DNA from: Methanobacteriota archaeon
GTDB lineage: Archaea; Halobacteriota; Bog-38; Methanoflorentales; Methanoflorentaceae
NCBI GenBank assembly: GCA_028679495.1
Contig: JAJRBK010000117.1
Coordinates: 1 to 6,064 of the forward strand
Reading direction: 5' to 3'
Length of the DNA: 6,064 bases
Below, in pieces: positions 1 through 6,064 of the stretch (the stretch's first letter is position 1; each line of letters opens with the position of its first letter). The position numbers and the translations under genes are program-made. The notes under the pieces are model-generated. The model was not told the DNA's origin, made no database searches, and was given only the letters and a program-made list of their open reading frames with translations.

Positions 1-104
1 ATGACGTACTGTGAATCCGAGATGGCTTTGACCGCTCGCAACGTCATATCCTCAAGCGATCCAGGACCGATCCCAACTATTAGAAGTTTACCGGGCGATG
101 GCAA
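1..104 (-). CDS. cbiH: Cobalt-precorrin-3 (factor III) C17-methyltransferase CbiH, N-terminal fragment cut by window edge
   Basis: Only about the first 34 residues are in the window; the gene continues past the left edge. The reading frame gives a short hydrophilic lead followed by KLLIVGIGPGSLEDMTLRAV, the glycine-rich first loop of tetrapyrrole (corrin) methylases, and then KAISDSQYVI. The GIGPGS...MT...A...AI...S pattern is what CbiH/CobJ proteins show at their N terminus. The enzyme uses S-adenosylmethionine to methylate C17 and drives ring contraction in anaerobic cobalamin synthesis. I chose the TTG at 104-102 because GGAGGGG (117-111) lies six bases before it, and the resulting short N terminus fits the family. 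An in-frame ATG at 119-117 is the alternative and has no comparable ribosome binding site. The gene overlaps the end of cbiG by 17 bases (32 with the ATG). The family call also rests on position in a cbi operon; another corrin methylase such as CbiE cannot be fully excluded from so short a piece. Confidence 0.8.
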   Translation of the reverse strand, partial: MPSPGKLLIVGIGPGSLEDMTLRAVKAISDSQYV

Positions 105-969
105 GTGTAACCCCTCCATAGACTCTCTTAGCAAGCACAAGCTCTCTGAGATTTGACAAAGCGAGCGCACACGGTTCGGCAACGCCCACAAGTCCCAGCA
201 TTTCGGACCTTGATTTTGACGTGTTTGTTGTGTCGTTGATGATTTGCTTGGGAATGAACGCTACCGGTTTTTCTAGTTCGAATGCTGCGTCAATAATGCC
301 GCGTTCACTGGTTTTGAGGTATGCCGTTGCGATAACTCGCACGTCTTCAATTGAGGAGTGGGCCTCAGTCAAGCCAGAATCGATCGCTGCCAAGACCGCG
401 TCCTTGTCAATAGCTTTTCGAGCTCCTATTCCAATTACGAGATGAAGTCCTCTTGTGCGCGAAAGCACGCTAACATCCTCATCCACGATAACGATCTTCG
501 GACCTGTTAGTTGAAGCACGTCAACAGAATCGTGCAAGAACGACGCATTGACTTGACGCGTTGAATCTCGATTGATCACGTCACGACTGAGCATGTGCGC
601 CAAATTTTCAACATTTGGTACACCACTTGCTTCAGTTGCTGTAGTGATGATGGGGAGTTGAACAACGCCGTTCTTGAAGAGTTCACCTGCAATTGAGTTA
701 GCCCCATGATGACCGCCTGTGATTGGAATAGCATACTTGCAGTGATCGTCAACAACGACGACAGGGGGATCAAGCCATTTATCGTTCAATAATGGAGCTA
801 TCTCCCTAACAACGATGCCGGTAGCCATCAGTGCAACAATTGCACTTCGTTTGCTGAATGCTTCATCGAACGCATCCTTGTGGTACACTACAACCTGTCC
901 ACCTATGGCGGATTGAACGCGTTGAGCACGGGCGGCGTTGCGGCTGAAACAAATAATTGTAATCTTCAA
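88..969 (-). CDS. cbiG: Cobalt-precorrin-5A hydrolase CbiG
   Basis: This 293-aa protein opens the delta-lactone of cobalt-precorrin-5A and releases the C20-derived two-carbon unit as acetaldehyde, giving cobalt-precorrin-5B. Three regions match the CbiG layout. The N-terminal domain (about 1-115) has ATGIVVREIAPLL at 49-61 and GGHHGAN at 85-91, where family members usually read GGHxGGAN. A variable middle follows at about 115-170. The C-terminal domain (about 172-292) has VIGIGARKA at 178-186, GVAEPCAL at 262-269 and the terminal VTLAIAR. The length is slightly below the usual 300-350. The start is TTG at 969-967, sharing TTGA with the stop of the upstream cbiF. No ATG lies before residue 48, which is already inside the conserved domain, so TTG is the only reasonable start. 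No clear Shine-Dalgarno precedes it, which suggests translation coupled to cbiF. The GIGA sequence replaces the GIGC seen in many homologues; whether this matters is unknown. Confidence 0.93.
   Translation of the reverse strand: MKITIICFSRNAARAQRVQSAIGGQVVVYHKDAFDEAFSKRSAIVALMATGIVVREIAPLLNDKWLDPPVVVVDDHCKYAIPITGGHHGANSIAGELFKNGVVQLPIITTATEASGVPNVENLAHMLSRDVINRDSTRQVNASFLHDSVDVLQLTGPKIVIVDEDVSVLSRTRGLHLVIGIGARKAIDKDAVLAAIDSGLTEAHSSIEDVRVIATAYLKTSERGIIDAAFELEKPVAFIPKQIINDTTNTSKSRSEMLGLVGVAEPCALALSNLRELVLAKRVYGGVTLAIAR
111..117 (-). promoter_or_regulatory. Shine-Dalgarno GGAGGGG for cbiH, inside the 3' end of cbiG
   Basis: On the minus strand GGAGGGG is followed by six bases and then a TTG codon in the cbiH frame. 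This is the strongest ribosome binding site seen within the operon and is the reason for preferring the TTG over the ATG that directly overlaps it. It lies within the last codons of cbiG, so cbiH translation is probably re-initiated or coupled to cbiG. Confidence 0.6.
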
Positions 970-1667
970 GTCTTTGGGGAGTATAGATAAGACCTCCTAT
1001 CGCCTTCTAAAGCGTGCTCTTCGCCAATCAAAATAATAGCAGACCTAGTAATTCCAGCGTTTCGGCTTTTTGTGCAAATATCTGCTACAGTGCCGCGAAT
1101 GACAACTTGGTCACTCCAAGAAGCATGATATATGACGCTTACTGGTGTAGCGGCGTCGTACTGCACTCGGTGCATGATGTCATCAATCTTATCAGCGCCC
1201 AGAAAGATTGCCATAGTCGGTCGAAGCTTCGAAAGCTCTGCCAATTGGTCGTGACTAAGGGTCTTTCCGGCGGGACGTGTGATAACAAGTGTCTCGCTCG
1301 TGAGTTGCCGGCCAATCGCGGCTGCTGCGGCAAATACGGAAGAGACGCCAGGTACGATCTCGTAATCAATATCATACGATTTTAAAGCGCGTATCTGCTC
1401 TGCCATTGCACTGTACAACGAAGGATCTCCGCTATGAAGTCGTACAACTAGGCGACCTTTCTTTGCTGCGTTAACGATCAACTCCGTTATTTGTTCGAGC
1501 GTTAAGCCGTAACTATTGACTCTTTCTCCGTTCGCGTTGAGCAAAAGCGCATCGTTTACTAAAGATCCGGCGTACACGATTAAATCTGCCTGCTCGATGA
1601 GCCGTTTGCCTTTAACTGTTATAAGTTCTGGATCGCCAGGCCCTGCTCCAATGAAATATACTTTCAT
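966..1667 (-). CDS. cbiF: Cobalt-precorrin-4 C11-methyltransferase CbiF/CobM
   Basis: This 233-aa cytoplasmic enzyme transfers a methyl group from S-adenosylmethionine to C11 of cobalt-precorrin-4, giving cobalt-precorrin-5A, the substrate of CbiG encoded next. It has the full tetrapyrrole methylase fold. GAGPGDPELIT is at 7-17, the CbiF-typical YAGSLV at 32-37, RLHSGDPSLYSA at 76-87, EIVPGVSS at 103-110, and YHASWSDQ followed by RGT at 180-193. YAGSLV and the xASWxDQ motif separate it from CbiL and CbiH. The length is a little under the common 250 aa but nothing essential appears missing. The ATG at 1667-1665 overlaps the cbiL stop as ATGA. The preceding sequence GGAAAGC is at best a weak ribosome binding site, so translational coupling is likely. 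The gene can be named cobM in aerobic-pathway nomenclature; the neighbours (cbiG, stand-alone cbiT) indicate the anaerobic pathway. Confidence 0.95.
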   Translation of the reverse strand: MKVYFIGAGPGDPELITVKGKRLIEQADLIVYAGSLVNDALLLNANGERVNSYGLTLEQITELIVNAAKKGRLVVRLHSGDPSLYSAMAEQIRALKSYDIDYEIVPGVSSVFAAAAAIGRQLTSETLVITRPAGKTLSHDQLAELSKLRPTMAIFLGADKIDDIMHRVQYDAATPVSVIYHASWSDQVVIRGTVADICTKSRNAGITRSAIILIGEEHALEGDRRSYLYSPKT

Positions 1668-2269
1668 GTCCGCTTTCCATACAGTATGCTAAAGTACTCG
1701 CCTTTCAAGGGAAAATTCTTTGTGTATACCTTTTCTTTCTTTGTAAACCCTCGCTCAAGTAGCACAAGATCTGTAAATCCCTCCTCTCGGAACGTGTTAG
1801 CCATGTCTCGCGGTTTTGTTGCTTTTAAGGCGAGCTTTGATTCTACAGCTGAACCGTCGGATATAACAAACGAAGCGCCTACTTGCTCATTGAGTCGTGA
1901 GAAACATGCTGTTACAGCGCTCACCCCGGGAACGGTTGTGATCTGAACGTGCGGCTTAGCAATTCTCATCATCTTTGCGAGGTGCGAAAACGTGCTAAAA
2001 ATATTTGGATCCCCTATTACCCCGAACGCCGTTGGACCATCGACGGCATAGCGTGCAATTTCTTCAACGTGTTGACGCCATGCTTTCTGCAGTCGTTCAA
2101 CATCGTGCGTCATCGGAAAGGTAAGGATCTCTGGGTCTGCATATGGTTTCACTAGATCGAACGCCAAGCGGCCAGGAACAAACACTTTAATCGCTGACTT
2201 TAAAACGTCAACAGCCAGCAATGTCAGTAAGCTCGGATCTCCCGGCCCAAGTCCAACGCCGATTAACAT
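1664..2269 (-). CDS. cbiL: Cobalt-factor II (cobalt-precorrin-2) C20-methyltransferase CbiL
   Basis: This 201-aa tetrapyrrole methylase adds the SAM-derived methyl at C20 of cobalt-factor II/cobalt-precorrin-2, the first methylation after cobalt insertion. The glycine-rich loop GVGLGPGDPSLLT is at 4-16. GDPNIFSTFSHL at 86-97 matches the GDPxxYSTFxyL signature that marks CbiL/CobI among corrin methylases. TVPGVSA is at 112-118, LLERG at 170-174 occupies a conserved C-terminal-domain strand, and the end EYFSILYGKR resembles the usual PYFS terminus. It is shorter than the typical 210-240 aa but both domains look complete. The start ATG at 2269-2267 overlaps the last seven bases of cbiT, and no strong Shine-Dalgarno is visible (only GTAGGG close by), so it is probably translated by coupling to cbiT. 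Confidence 0.94.
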   Translation of the reverse strand: MLIGVGLGPGDPSLLTLLAVDVLKSAIKVFVPGRLAFDLVKPYADPEILTFPMTHDVERLQKAWRQHVEEIARYAVDGPTAFGVIGDPNIFSTFSHLAKMMRIAKPHVQITTVPGVSAVTACFSRLNEQVGASFVISDGSAVESKLALKATKPRDMANTFREEGFTDLVLLERGFTKKEKVYTKNFPLKGEYFSILYGKRT

Positions 2270-2784
2270 GTCCCTACTACCATAAACACCGGATTATGGG
2301 ACTCAAATCCGGTGAGCCCCTCAAGTTCGTATCCTTTTGCAATGTTGATAAGCAATGCTTCATCGAAAATCCCTAAGTCTTTCATGTACCAAATCGCTTC
2401 AGCAGCAAGCTCAAGCCGCGCAGCGTTCAGGACTAAGCGCCTACAACAAGGAATAAGGAATTCAATAACCTCTTTAAAATTTGCGGTCCCTCCGATAAAC
2501 GCTTTGTCGATAGTATTTTCATACGGCATGAGGACATCAGGCGCCTCGCCCCAAGCAAGAATGATAGCGTTTAGCACGCCTGCATGTTCGAAGTTCTGTT
2601 GAGCCACTTCAATGGATTCCCTCCGCTTGTCAACCGCTATTATCTTATCGGTGTGTTTCGCCGCTGCTATGGATACGTGGCCTGTACCACAACCAATGTC
2701 CGCAAACGTTTCATTGCGTTGTATTTGGAGTTTTTCTAAAGCGATTGCGATGATCTCAGACTTAGTCGGCCCTCCTCTTAGCAT
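2263..2784 (-). CDS. cbiT: Cobalt-precorrin-6B C15-methyltransferase (decarboxylating) CbiT
   Basis: This 173-aa class I Rossmann-fold methyltransferase is unrelated in fold to its operon neighbours. It methylates C15 and removes the carboxyl of the C12 acetate side chain of cobalt-precorrin-6B/7. The protein starts with GGPTKSEI at 4-11, the conserved N-terminal motif of archaeal CbiT. The SAM-binding loop DIGCGTGHVSI is at 29-39, the acidic strand end VDK at 51-53, AFIGGT at 95-100, LNAARLE at 119-125 and NPVF at 164-167. It is the C-terminal half of bacterial CobL-type fusions made as a separate protein, usual in archaea; no cbiE is visible in this window. The start is fixed by an in-frame TGA at 2790-2788, two codons upstream of the ATG, and by a GAGGAG Shine-Dalgarno. 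It is the first gene of the operon, divergent from lhr. Confidence 0.94.
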   Translation of the reverse strand: MLRGGPTKSEIIAIALEKLQIQRNETFADIGCGTGHVSIAAAKHTDKIIAVDKRRESIEVAQQNFEHAGVLNAIILAWGEAPDVLMPYENTIDKAFIGGTANFKEVIEFLIPCCRRLVLNAARLELAAEAIWYMKDLGIFDEALLINIAKGYELEGLTGFESHNPVFMVVGTC

Positions 2785-2793
2785 TCTTCAGAA

Positions 2794-2799
2794 CTCCTC
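2794..2799 (-). promoter_or_regulatory. Shine-Dalgarno GAGGAG of cbiT
   Basis: GAGGAG on the minus strand lies nine bases before the cbiT ATG (2784-2782). It is the entry site for translation of the operon; most of the following genes lack a comparably good site and overlap their predecessor. Confidence 0.6.
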
Positions 2800-2832
2800 G
2801 TCTTTGCTCTGTGGTCTACAAGTATATACCTA

Positions 2833-2844
2833 CATAAATAAATT
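2833..2844 (-). promoter_or_regulatory. Candidate TATA box for the cbi operon
   Basis: The minus strand reads AATTTATTTATG, an AT-rich stretch resembling an archaeal TATA box. Transcription would begin about 25 bases downstream, near 2810-2815, leaving a leader of roughly 25-30 bases that contains the cbiT Shine-Dalgarno. A second AT-rich run, GTATATAC at 2822-2829, lies closer to the gene but would put the transcription start past the Shine-Dalgarno, so it fits less well. The call is from pattern and spacing only. Confidence 0.4.
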
Positions 2845-2943
2845 GAGGATAACGCATTAGAACGGCGATAAGCTCGAATACGTCCAGCTAAACCCATAAG
2901 TATCTTTAAGTCGTTTCAGTAGCATACATAATAATCAAGAAAC

Positions 2944-2951
2944 GTTTATTC
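2944..2951 (+). promoter_or_regulatory. Candidate TATA box for lhr
   Basis: The sequence GTTTATTC, preceded by the purine-rich AAGAAAC, resembles an archaeal BRE/TATA pair. It would place the transcription start near 2973, with a leader of about 50 bases that includes the inverted repeat at 2982-3004. Other AT-rich stretches (ATCTTTAAG near 2902, ATAATAAT near 2928) are possible alternatives, so this is a weak call. Confidence 0.3.
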
Positions 2952-2981
2952 TATTCGCCGACTGACGTCTTATTCTCTTCA

Positions 2982-3004
2982 AAGCAGCTTAGAGAGCGCT
3001 GCTT
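2982..3004. repeat. 7-bp inverted repeat (hairpin or operator) just before lhr
   Basis: AAGCAGC (2982-2988) and GCTGCTT (2998-3004) are perfect reverse complements separated by nine bases. The palindrome AGCGCT (2995-3000) overlaps the right arm and could form a competing structure. The repeat ends 18 bases before the lhr ATG. It could be a leader hairpin affecting translation or a repressor-type operator; a U-tract terminator is not present after it. Confidence 0.45.
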
Positions 3005-3022
3005 ATTATCAAGTTTCTCACC

Positions 3023-5833
3023 ATGTCAGACAGCCACGATTATAAGAATCACGCCCTAGGCCTATTGCATCCTCGCGTTAAAAGCGGGTTTGCTCTCCGA
3101 TTTGAGCAGCTCACTGAAGCACAAGAGCTTGCGATCCCTCACGTGTGTGCAGGGGATAACGTCCTCCTTATCGCACCTACTGGAACAGGAAAAACGGAAG
3201 CAGCGATGCTCCCTATATTCAGTAAGCTTCTTGCACGTCCTGATAGACAAGGAATAAGCGCTCTTTATGTGACACCGCTGCGTGCATTGAACCGAGACAT
3301 GCTCGCCCGATTGGACTGGTGGGCCGACAAGCTTCATATCACGATTGCCGTACGACACGGAGATACGTCAAAATATGAGCGACGACGTCAAACTCTGGCC
3401 CCTCCTGATGTGTTGATCACGACCCCTGAGACTCTTCAGGCTATTTTGATGGGGAAGCGCCTCAGGGAACACTTGCAGCAGGTGCAGTTTGTTGTGATTG
3501 ATGAGATACACGACCTTGCAAGCTCAAAGCGAGGCATGCAACTAGCCTTGGGGCTTGAGCGTTTAGCAGATATCGCGGGCGATTTTCAGCGTGTAGGGCT
3601 TTCCGCAACTGTAGGAAGTCCAAATGAGATAGGAAAGCTTGTAGCAGGAACTGACCGGCCCGTTTCCGTTCTCGAAGTGTCAGCCGCGAAAATGCTCGAC
3701 TTCGAGGTCACTCAGCCAGTAGTGAGCGCCGCTGATCGTGCGGTTGCACGCGCACGAGCGATAGCCCCAGAACTTGCAAGTCACGCACGACTGGTGCGCG
3801 ATATAGTCGATAAGTATCGATCCACGCTCATTTTTGTAAATACCCGACAAGCAGCCGAAGCGCTCGGCTCGCTTTTTAGAGATTCTAACATCGGTGTGCA
3901 TCATGGATCGCTTTCACGAGAAGCGCGCATAGAGGCTGAAAATGCGTTCAAGAGCGGCGCAATAAGAGCCTTAATTTGTACTTCGTCAATGGAACTGGGC
4001 ATCGATATAGGCGACATTCAGCACGTGATACAGTACAATTCTCCTCGCGAAGCGACCCGATTGCTTCAGAGAATCGGACGCGCGGGCCACAAAGTGGGTG
4101 AAAAATCAGAAGGTACAATCATCGCTACTCATTCCGACGACATCATGGAATCGTGGGTGCTCACTCGCCGCGCAAAGAGTGCTGCAATTGAACCTCTCTC
4201 TGTTAATAACGCAGCTCTAGACGTGCTGGCAAATCAGCTCTGTTTCATGGTGCTAAATGCATCAACTTCTGTAAAGCGCGCGCTTAAGATTGCAAAACGA
4301 GCGTACCCATACAAAAATTTAGACGTTGATACGTTTGTTGCGGTTATAAAGTTCTTGCAGCAGCAGCGGCTGCTGAAGGTGGAGCGCAACGACACCGATG
4401 CCATCATCAAGAGAATGGGTAAGACGCGCCGCTACTGTTACGAAAATCTTTCGATGATTCCTGATGAGAAGACGTACGCGATTTACGACACAATTAACGG
4501 GAAATGGATAGGTACGCTCGATGAGTCTTTTGTCATCGCTTTTGCTGAGCTAGGAGCAATCTTCATAACCAAGGGGGAGATGTGGCGAATCTTAGAAATT
4601 GAAGATGATCGAATAAAAGTTGAGCCTGTCGAGGGTTCAACCGGTGAGATTCCAAGCTGGACTGGCGAACAAATACCTGTGCCTTACGAGGTCGCAACGG
4701 AGGTCGGACGACTCCGAGAGCACATCGTCTCATCGAACGAAAACATTAGACATTCCATATTAGAGAATTATCAGACAGATGAGCGAACGGCACAAGAAGT
4801 CATAGACCTTATGGGTCGCCAGAAGGCGTTTGCTATCCCGACTGACAAGAGGATCGTCGTGGAAGTGGATGGCAAGACGATTATTATGCATGCGTGTTTT
4901 GGTCACAAGGTCAATGAGACCCTAGGTCGTATTGTCACATCTTTGCTCGCGGCGCGCTTTGGTTCGAGCGTTGCAATGGAGGTCAACCCATATTGGATTC
5001 AATTCGAGCTTCCAAACGCCATGAGTGCGCAATCTGTTGTATCCTTGCTGAAACAGATTAAACCCGAGTTTTTGAGGCCGTTACTTGAAATCACGTTAAA
5101 AAATAGTATGCTCCTAAAATGGAAGTTGATGCACGTCGCACGGAAATTTGGGGTCATCGAGCGGGATGTAGATTATCAGCGCCTCAACATCAACAAGCTC
5201 ACTGACCTGCTCAAGGGAACACCTGTATACGACGAGGCGCTCCGTGATATTATCGATGACAAGCTGGATCTGGCAAACGCCGCGGCTTTGTTGGAGCGGA
5301 TTCAAGAGGGCTCAGTTGAAGTGGTTACATCAAAGCTCAGCCCGCTGAGTAGGGAGCGACACTACGGGACCAGAGAACTGCTCATTACTGATAATGCTGA
5401 TACATCGATTTTAATGGCGCTTAAAAACCGGATTATGAACGACCGTGTAATTCTTTTTTGTCTAACGTGCAAGAAATGGAAGTCGCGGCGCATTGTGGCA
5501 AGCGTGCCAGAGCAGCCCGAATGTCCGATCTGCAACTCAAAGTTGATCGCTGCGCTTAAGCCTTGGGAAGACGAGGAAATCATAGTTGCTAGTAAATCTG
5601 AGAGCGCGAAAACCGCTGACGAGAAACTACGCACAAAACGAGTTTACAGAAACGCGCATCTCGTGCTTTCACACGGCAAGAAAGGGGTCATCGCCCTTGC
5701 GTCACGAGGGCTTGGACCTGAAACAGCGTCACGCGTAATCAGAAGGGGCCGCGCCGATGAGGCAGGTTTTTATCGTGATATCTTGAAGCATGAGCGGCAG
5801 TACACCTTGACACGCCGTTTTTGGCATAACTAA
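3023..5833 (+). CDS. lhr: Lhr-family ATP-dependent superfamily 2 helicase, archaeal type with C-terminal Cys4 motif
   Basis: This 936-aa protein is an intact Lhr-type helicase, an ATP-driven 3'-5' nucleic acid translocase linked in other organisms to DNA repair and RNA/DNA hybrid processing. RecA-like domain 1 carries TEAQ at 31-34, Walker A APTGTGKT at 51-58, TPLRALNRD at 84-92, TTPETL at 133-138, DEIH at 160-163 and SAT at 194-196. Domain 2 carries FVNTRQAAE at 271-279, GIDIG at 326-330 and QRIGRAGH at 349-356. A winged-helix region follows (about 380-470), then the Lhr-specific beta-rich and DEAD/H-associated region, with MHACFGHKVNETLGR at 622-636. A CxxC-17-CxxC motif (C813, C816, C834, C837) probably binds zinc. 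The tail (about 875-936) has GVIALASRGLGPETASRVIRRG, a conserved end of archaeal members. The length is near the 850-950 aa Lhr core and lacks the long extra region of bacterial 1500-aa Lhr. The ATG lies about 14 residues before the first conserved segment; no Shine-Dalgarno is evident. It is transcribed alone, divergent from cbiT. The archaeal Lhr subgroup is not assigned. Confidence 0.95.
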   Translation: MSDSHDYKNHALGLLHPRVKSGFALRFEQLTEAQELAIPHVCAGDNVLLIAPTGTGKTEAAMLPIFSKLLARPDRQGISALYVTPLRALNRDMLARLDWWADKLHITIAVRHGDTSKYERRRQTLAPPDVLITTPETLQAILMGKRLREHLQQVQFVVIDEIHDLASSKRGMQLALGLERLADIAGDFQRVGLSATVGSPNEIGKLVAGTDRPVSVLEVSAAKMLDFEVTQPVVSAADRAVARARAIAPELASHARLVRDIVDKYRSTLIFVNTRQAAEALGSLFRDSNIGVHHGSLSREARIEAENAFKSGAIRALICTSSMELGIDIGDIQHVIQYNSPREATRLLQRIGRAGHKVGEKSEGTIIATHSDDIMESWVLTRRAKSAAIEPLSVNNAALDVLANQLCFMVLNASTSVKRALKIAKRAYPYKNLDVDTFVAVIKFLQQQRLLKVERNDTDAIIKRMGKTRRYCYENLSMIPDEKTYAIYDTINGKWIGTLDESFVIAFAELGAIFITKGEMWRILEIEDDRIKVEPVEGSTGEIPSWTGEQIPVPYEVATEVGRLREHIVSSNENIRHSILENYQTDERTAQEVIDLMGRQKAFAIPTDKRIVVEVDGKTIIMHACFGHKVNETLGRIVTSLLAARFGSSVAMEVNPYWIQFELPNAMSAQSVVSLLKQIKPEFLRPLLEITLKNSMLLKWKLMHVARKFGVIERDVDYQRLNINKLTDLLKGTPVYDEALRDIIDDKLDLANAAALLERIQEGSVEVVTSKLSPLSRERHYGTRELLITDNADTSILMALKNRIMNDRVILFCLTCKKWKSRRIVASVPEQPECPICNSKLIAALKPWEDEEIIVASKSESAKTADEKLRTKRVYRNAHLVLSHGKKGVIALASRGLGPETASRVIRRGRADEAGFYRDILKHERQYTLTRRFWHN

Positions 5834-6009
5834 CACTTCACCGCTGATTCTAATTGGAGAAGGGTGCCACTTCACAGGAGGCAATGTCGCTTCGAGCAGC
5901 GTATCGCACCATCAAGTAAAGGAGTCATCACACTGCTCTCTGCGTTTTACATCAAGCCTCCACACTTGCCTTGTTTCGATATATTCACAGAGTCCGTATC
6001 TGACCATTC
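5834..6009. other. Intergenic stretch downstream of lhr without a convincing gene
   Basis: I see no recognisable RNA gene, repeat or strong T-rich terminator directly after the lhr stop. A GTG-started frame at 5864-6049 would encode 61 residues rich in His, Arg, Ser and Pro with no family resemblance. GGAGGCAATG at 5878-5887 looks like a ribosome binding site with ATG, but that frame ends after 11 codons. Confidence 0.5.
5978..5985 (+). promoter_or_regulatory. Candidate TATA box for a leaderless gene at 6010
   Basis: GATATATT, preceded by GTTTC, is centred about 28 bases before the ATG at 6010. That is close to the spacing expected between an archaeal TATA box and the transcription start, so transcription could begin at or next to the start codon. 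The call rests on pattern and spacing only. Confidence 0.4.
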
Positions 6010-6064
6010 ATGGCGCAAAAAGAGATTTATGAGGCAAAGCGAGCGATAAATCATTCTTTTTGGA
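6010..6064 (+). CDS. Possible start of an unidentified protein, truncated by the right edge
   Basis: An open frame begins at ATG 6010 and runs off the window end after 18 codons (MAQKEIYEAKRAINHSFW). An in-frame TGA at 6001-6003 makes this ATG the first possible start. The composition (Lys/Glu/Ala helix-like run) looks like a normal cytoplasmic N terminus. No Shine-Dalgarno precedes it, but a TATA-like box sits about 28 bases upstream, which fits a leaderless archaeal transcript. The family cannot be told from so few residues, and a chance open frame is possible. Confidence 0.4.
   Translation, partial: MAQKEIYEAKRAINHSFW

Noticed and set aside
1014..1385. 123-residue plus-strand open frame opposite cbiF
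   Set aside because: It is an antisense shadow of a clearly conserved methyltransferase gene and has no recognisable domain.
3062..3358. 98-residue minus-strand open frame within lhr
   Set aside because: It lies opposite the helicase motifs Ia/Walker A region; an antisense shadow with no domain.
5861..5905. GTGCCACTTCACAGGAGGC resembling parts of a cobalamin riboswitch core
   Set aside because: The full conserved B12-box and surrounding helices are absent and it is not upstream of a cobalamin gene.
5884..5905. CGCTTCGAGCAGCG resembling a tRNA T-arm
   Set aside because: No matching acceptor, D or anticodon stems and no GGTTCGAATCC consensus around it.
5884..5919. GGAGG followed by ATG (MSLRAAYRTIK)
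   Set aside because: The ribosome binding site looks good but the frame ends after 11 codons; nothing supports a functional leader peptide with no gene closely following.
5864..6049. GTG-started 61-residue open frame downstream of lhr
   Set aside because: No family resemblance, composition unlike a folded protein, poorly spaced ribosome binding site, and overlap with the better-supported start at 6010.
6051..6061. CATTCTTTTT as a terminator for lhr
   Set aside because: Only a short T-tract, more than 200 bases after the stop and inside the possible new coding frame; no support beyond composition.

Overview
The window looks like euryarchaeal DNA, probably from a methanogen or a methanogen-related lineage. 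The evidence is a stand-alone archaeal-type CbiT that begins with a GGPT motif, a tightly overlapping anaerobic (cobalt-early, Cbi-type) cobalamin gene cluster with no cobalamin riboswitch in front of it, a large archaeal-type Lhr helicase with a C-terminal four-cysteine motif, and AT-rich TATA-like boxes instead of bacterial -35/-10 promoters. The assignment below domain level is inference from general familiarity with these families; no database search was done.

The left half (1-2784, all on the minus strand) is a corrin-ring operon. Read in the direction of transcription it is cbiT - cbiL - cbiF(cobM) - cbiG - cbiH, with cbiH cut by the left edge. Every junction overlaps: 7 bases for T/L, 4 for L/F (ATGA), 4 for F/G (TTGA, giving cbiG a TTG start), and about 17 or 32 for G/H. 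The proteins form the middle of the anaerobic B12 pathway. CbiL, CbiH and CbiF methylate C20, C17 and C11, CbiG opens the lactone and removes the two-carbon fragment, and CbiT later methylates C15 and decarboxylates the ring C acetate.

A 238-base divergent intergenic region (2785-3022) separates the operon from the right half. It holds TATA-like boxes for both directions, a good Shine-Dalgarno for cbiT, and a 7-bp inverted repeat just before the helicase start. The right half is one intact 936-aa gene for an Lhr-family superfamily 2 helicase (3023-5833, plus strand) with all helicase motifs present. Its link to cobalamin synthesis is probably only neighbourhood.

After the helicase, 5834-6009 shows no convincing gene. 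A TATA-like box near 5978-5985 sits at the right distance from an ATG at 6010 to suggest the start of a leaderless gene running off the right edge.

I see no mobile element, CRISPR array, tRNA/rRNA gene, or previously undescribed multi-gene system here. The points worth a second look are modest: unusual start codons and overlaps, the hairpin before lhr, and the possible leaderless gene.
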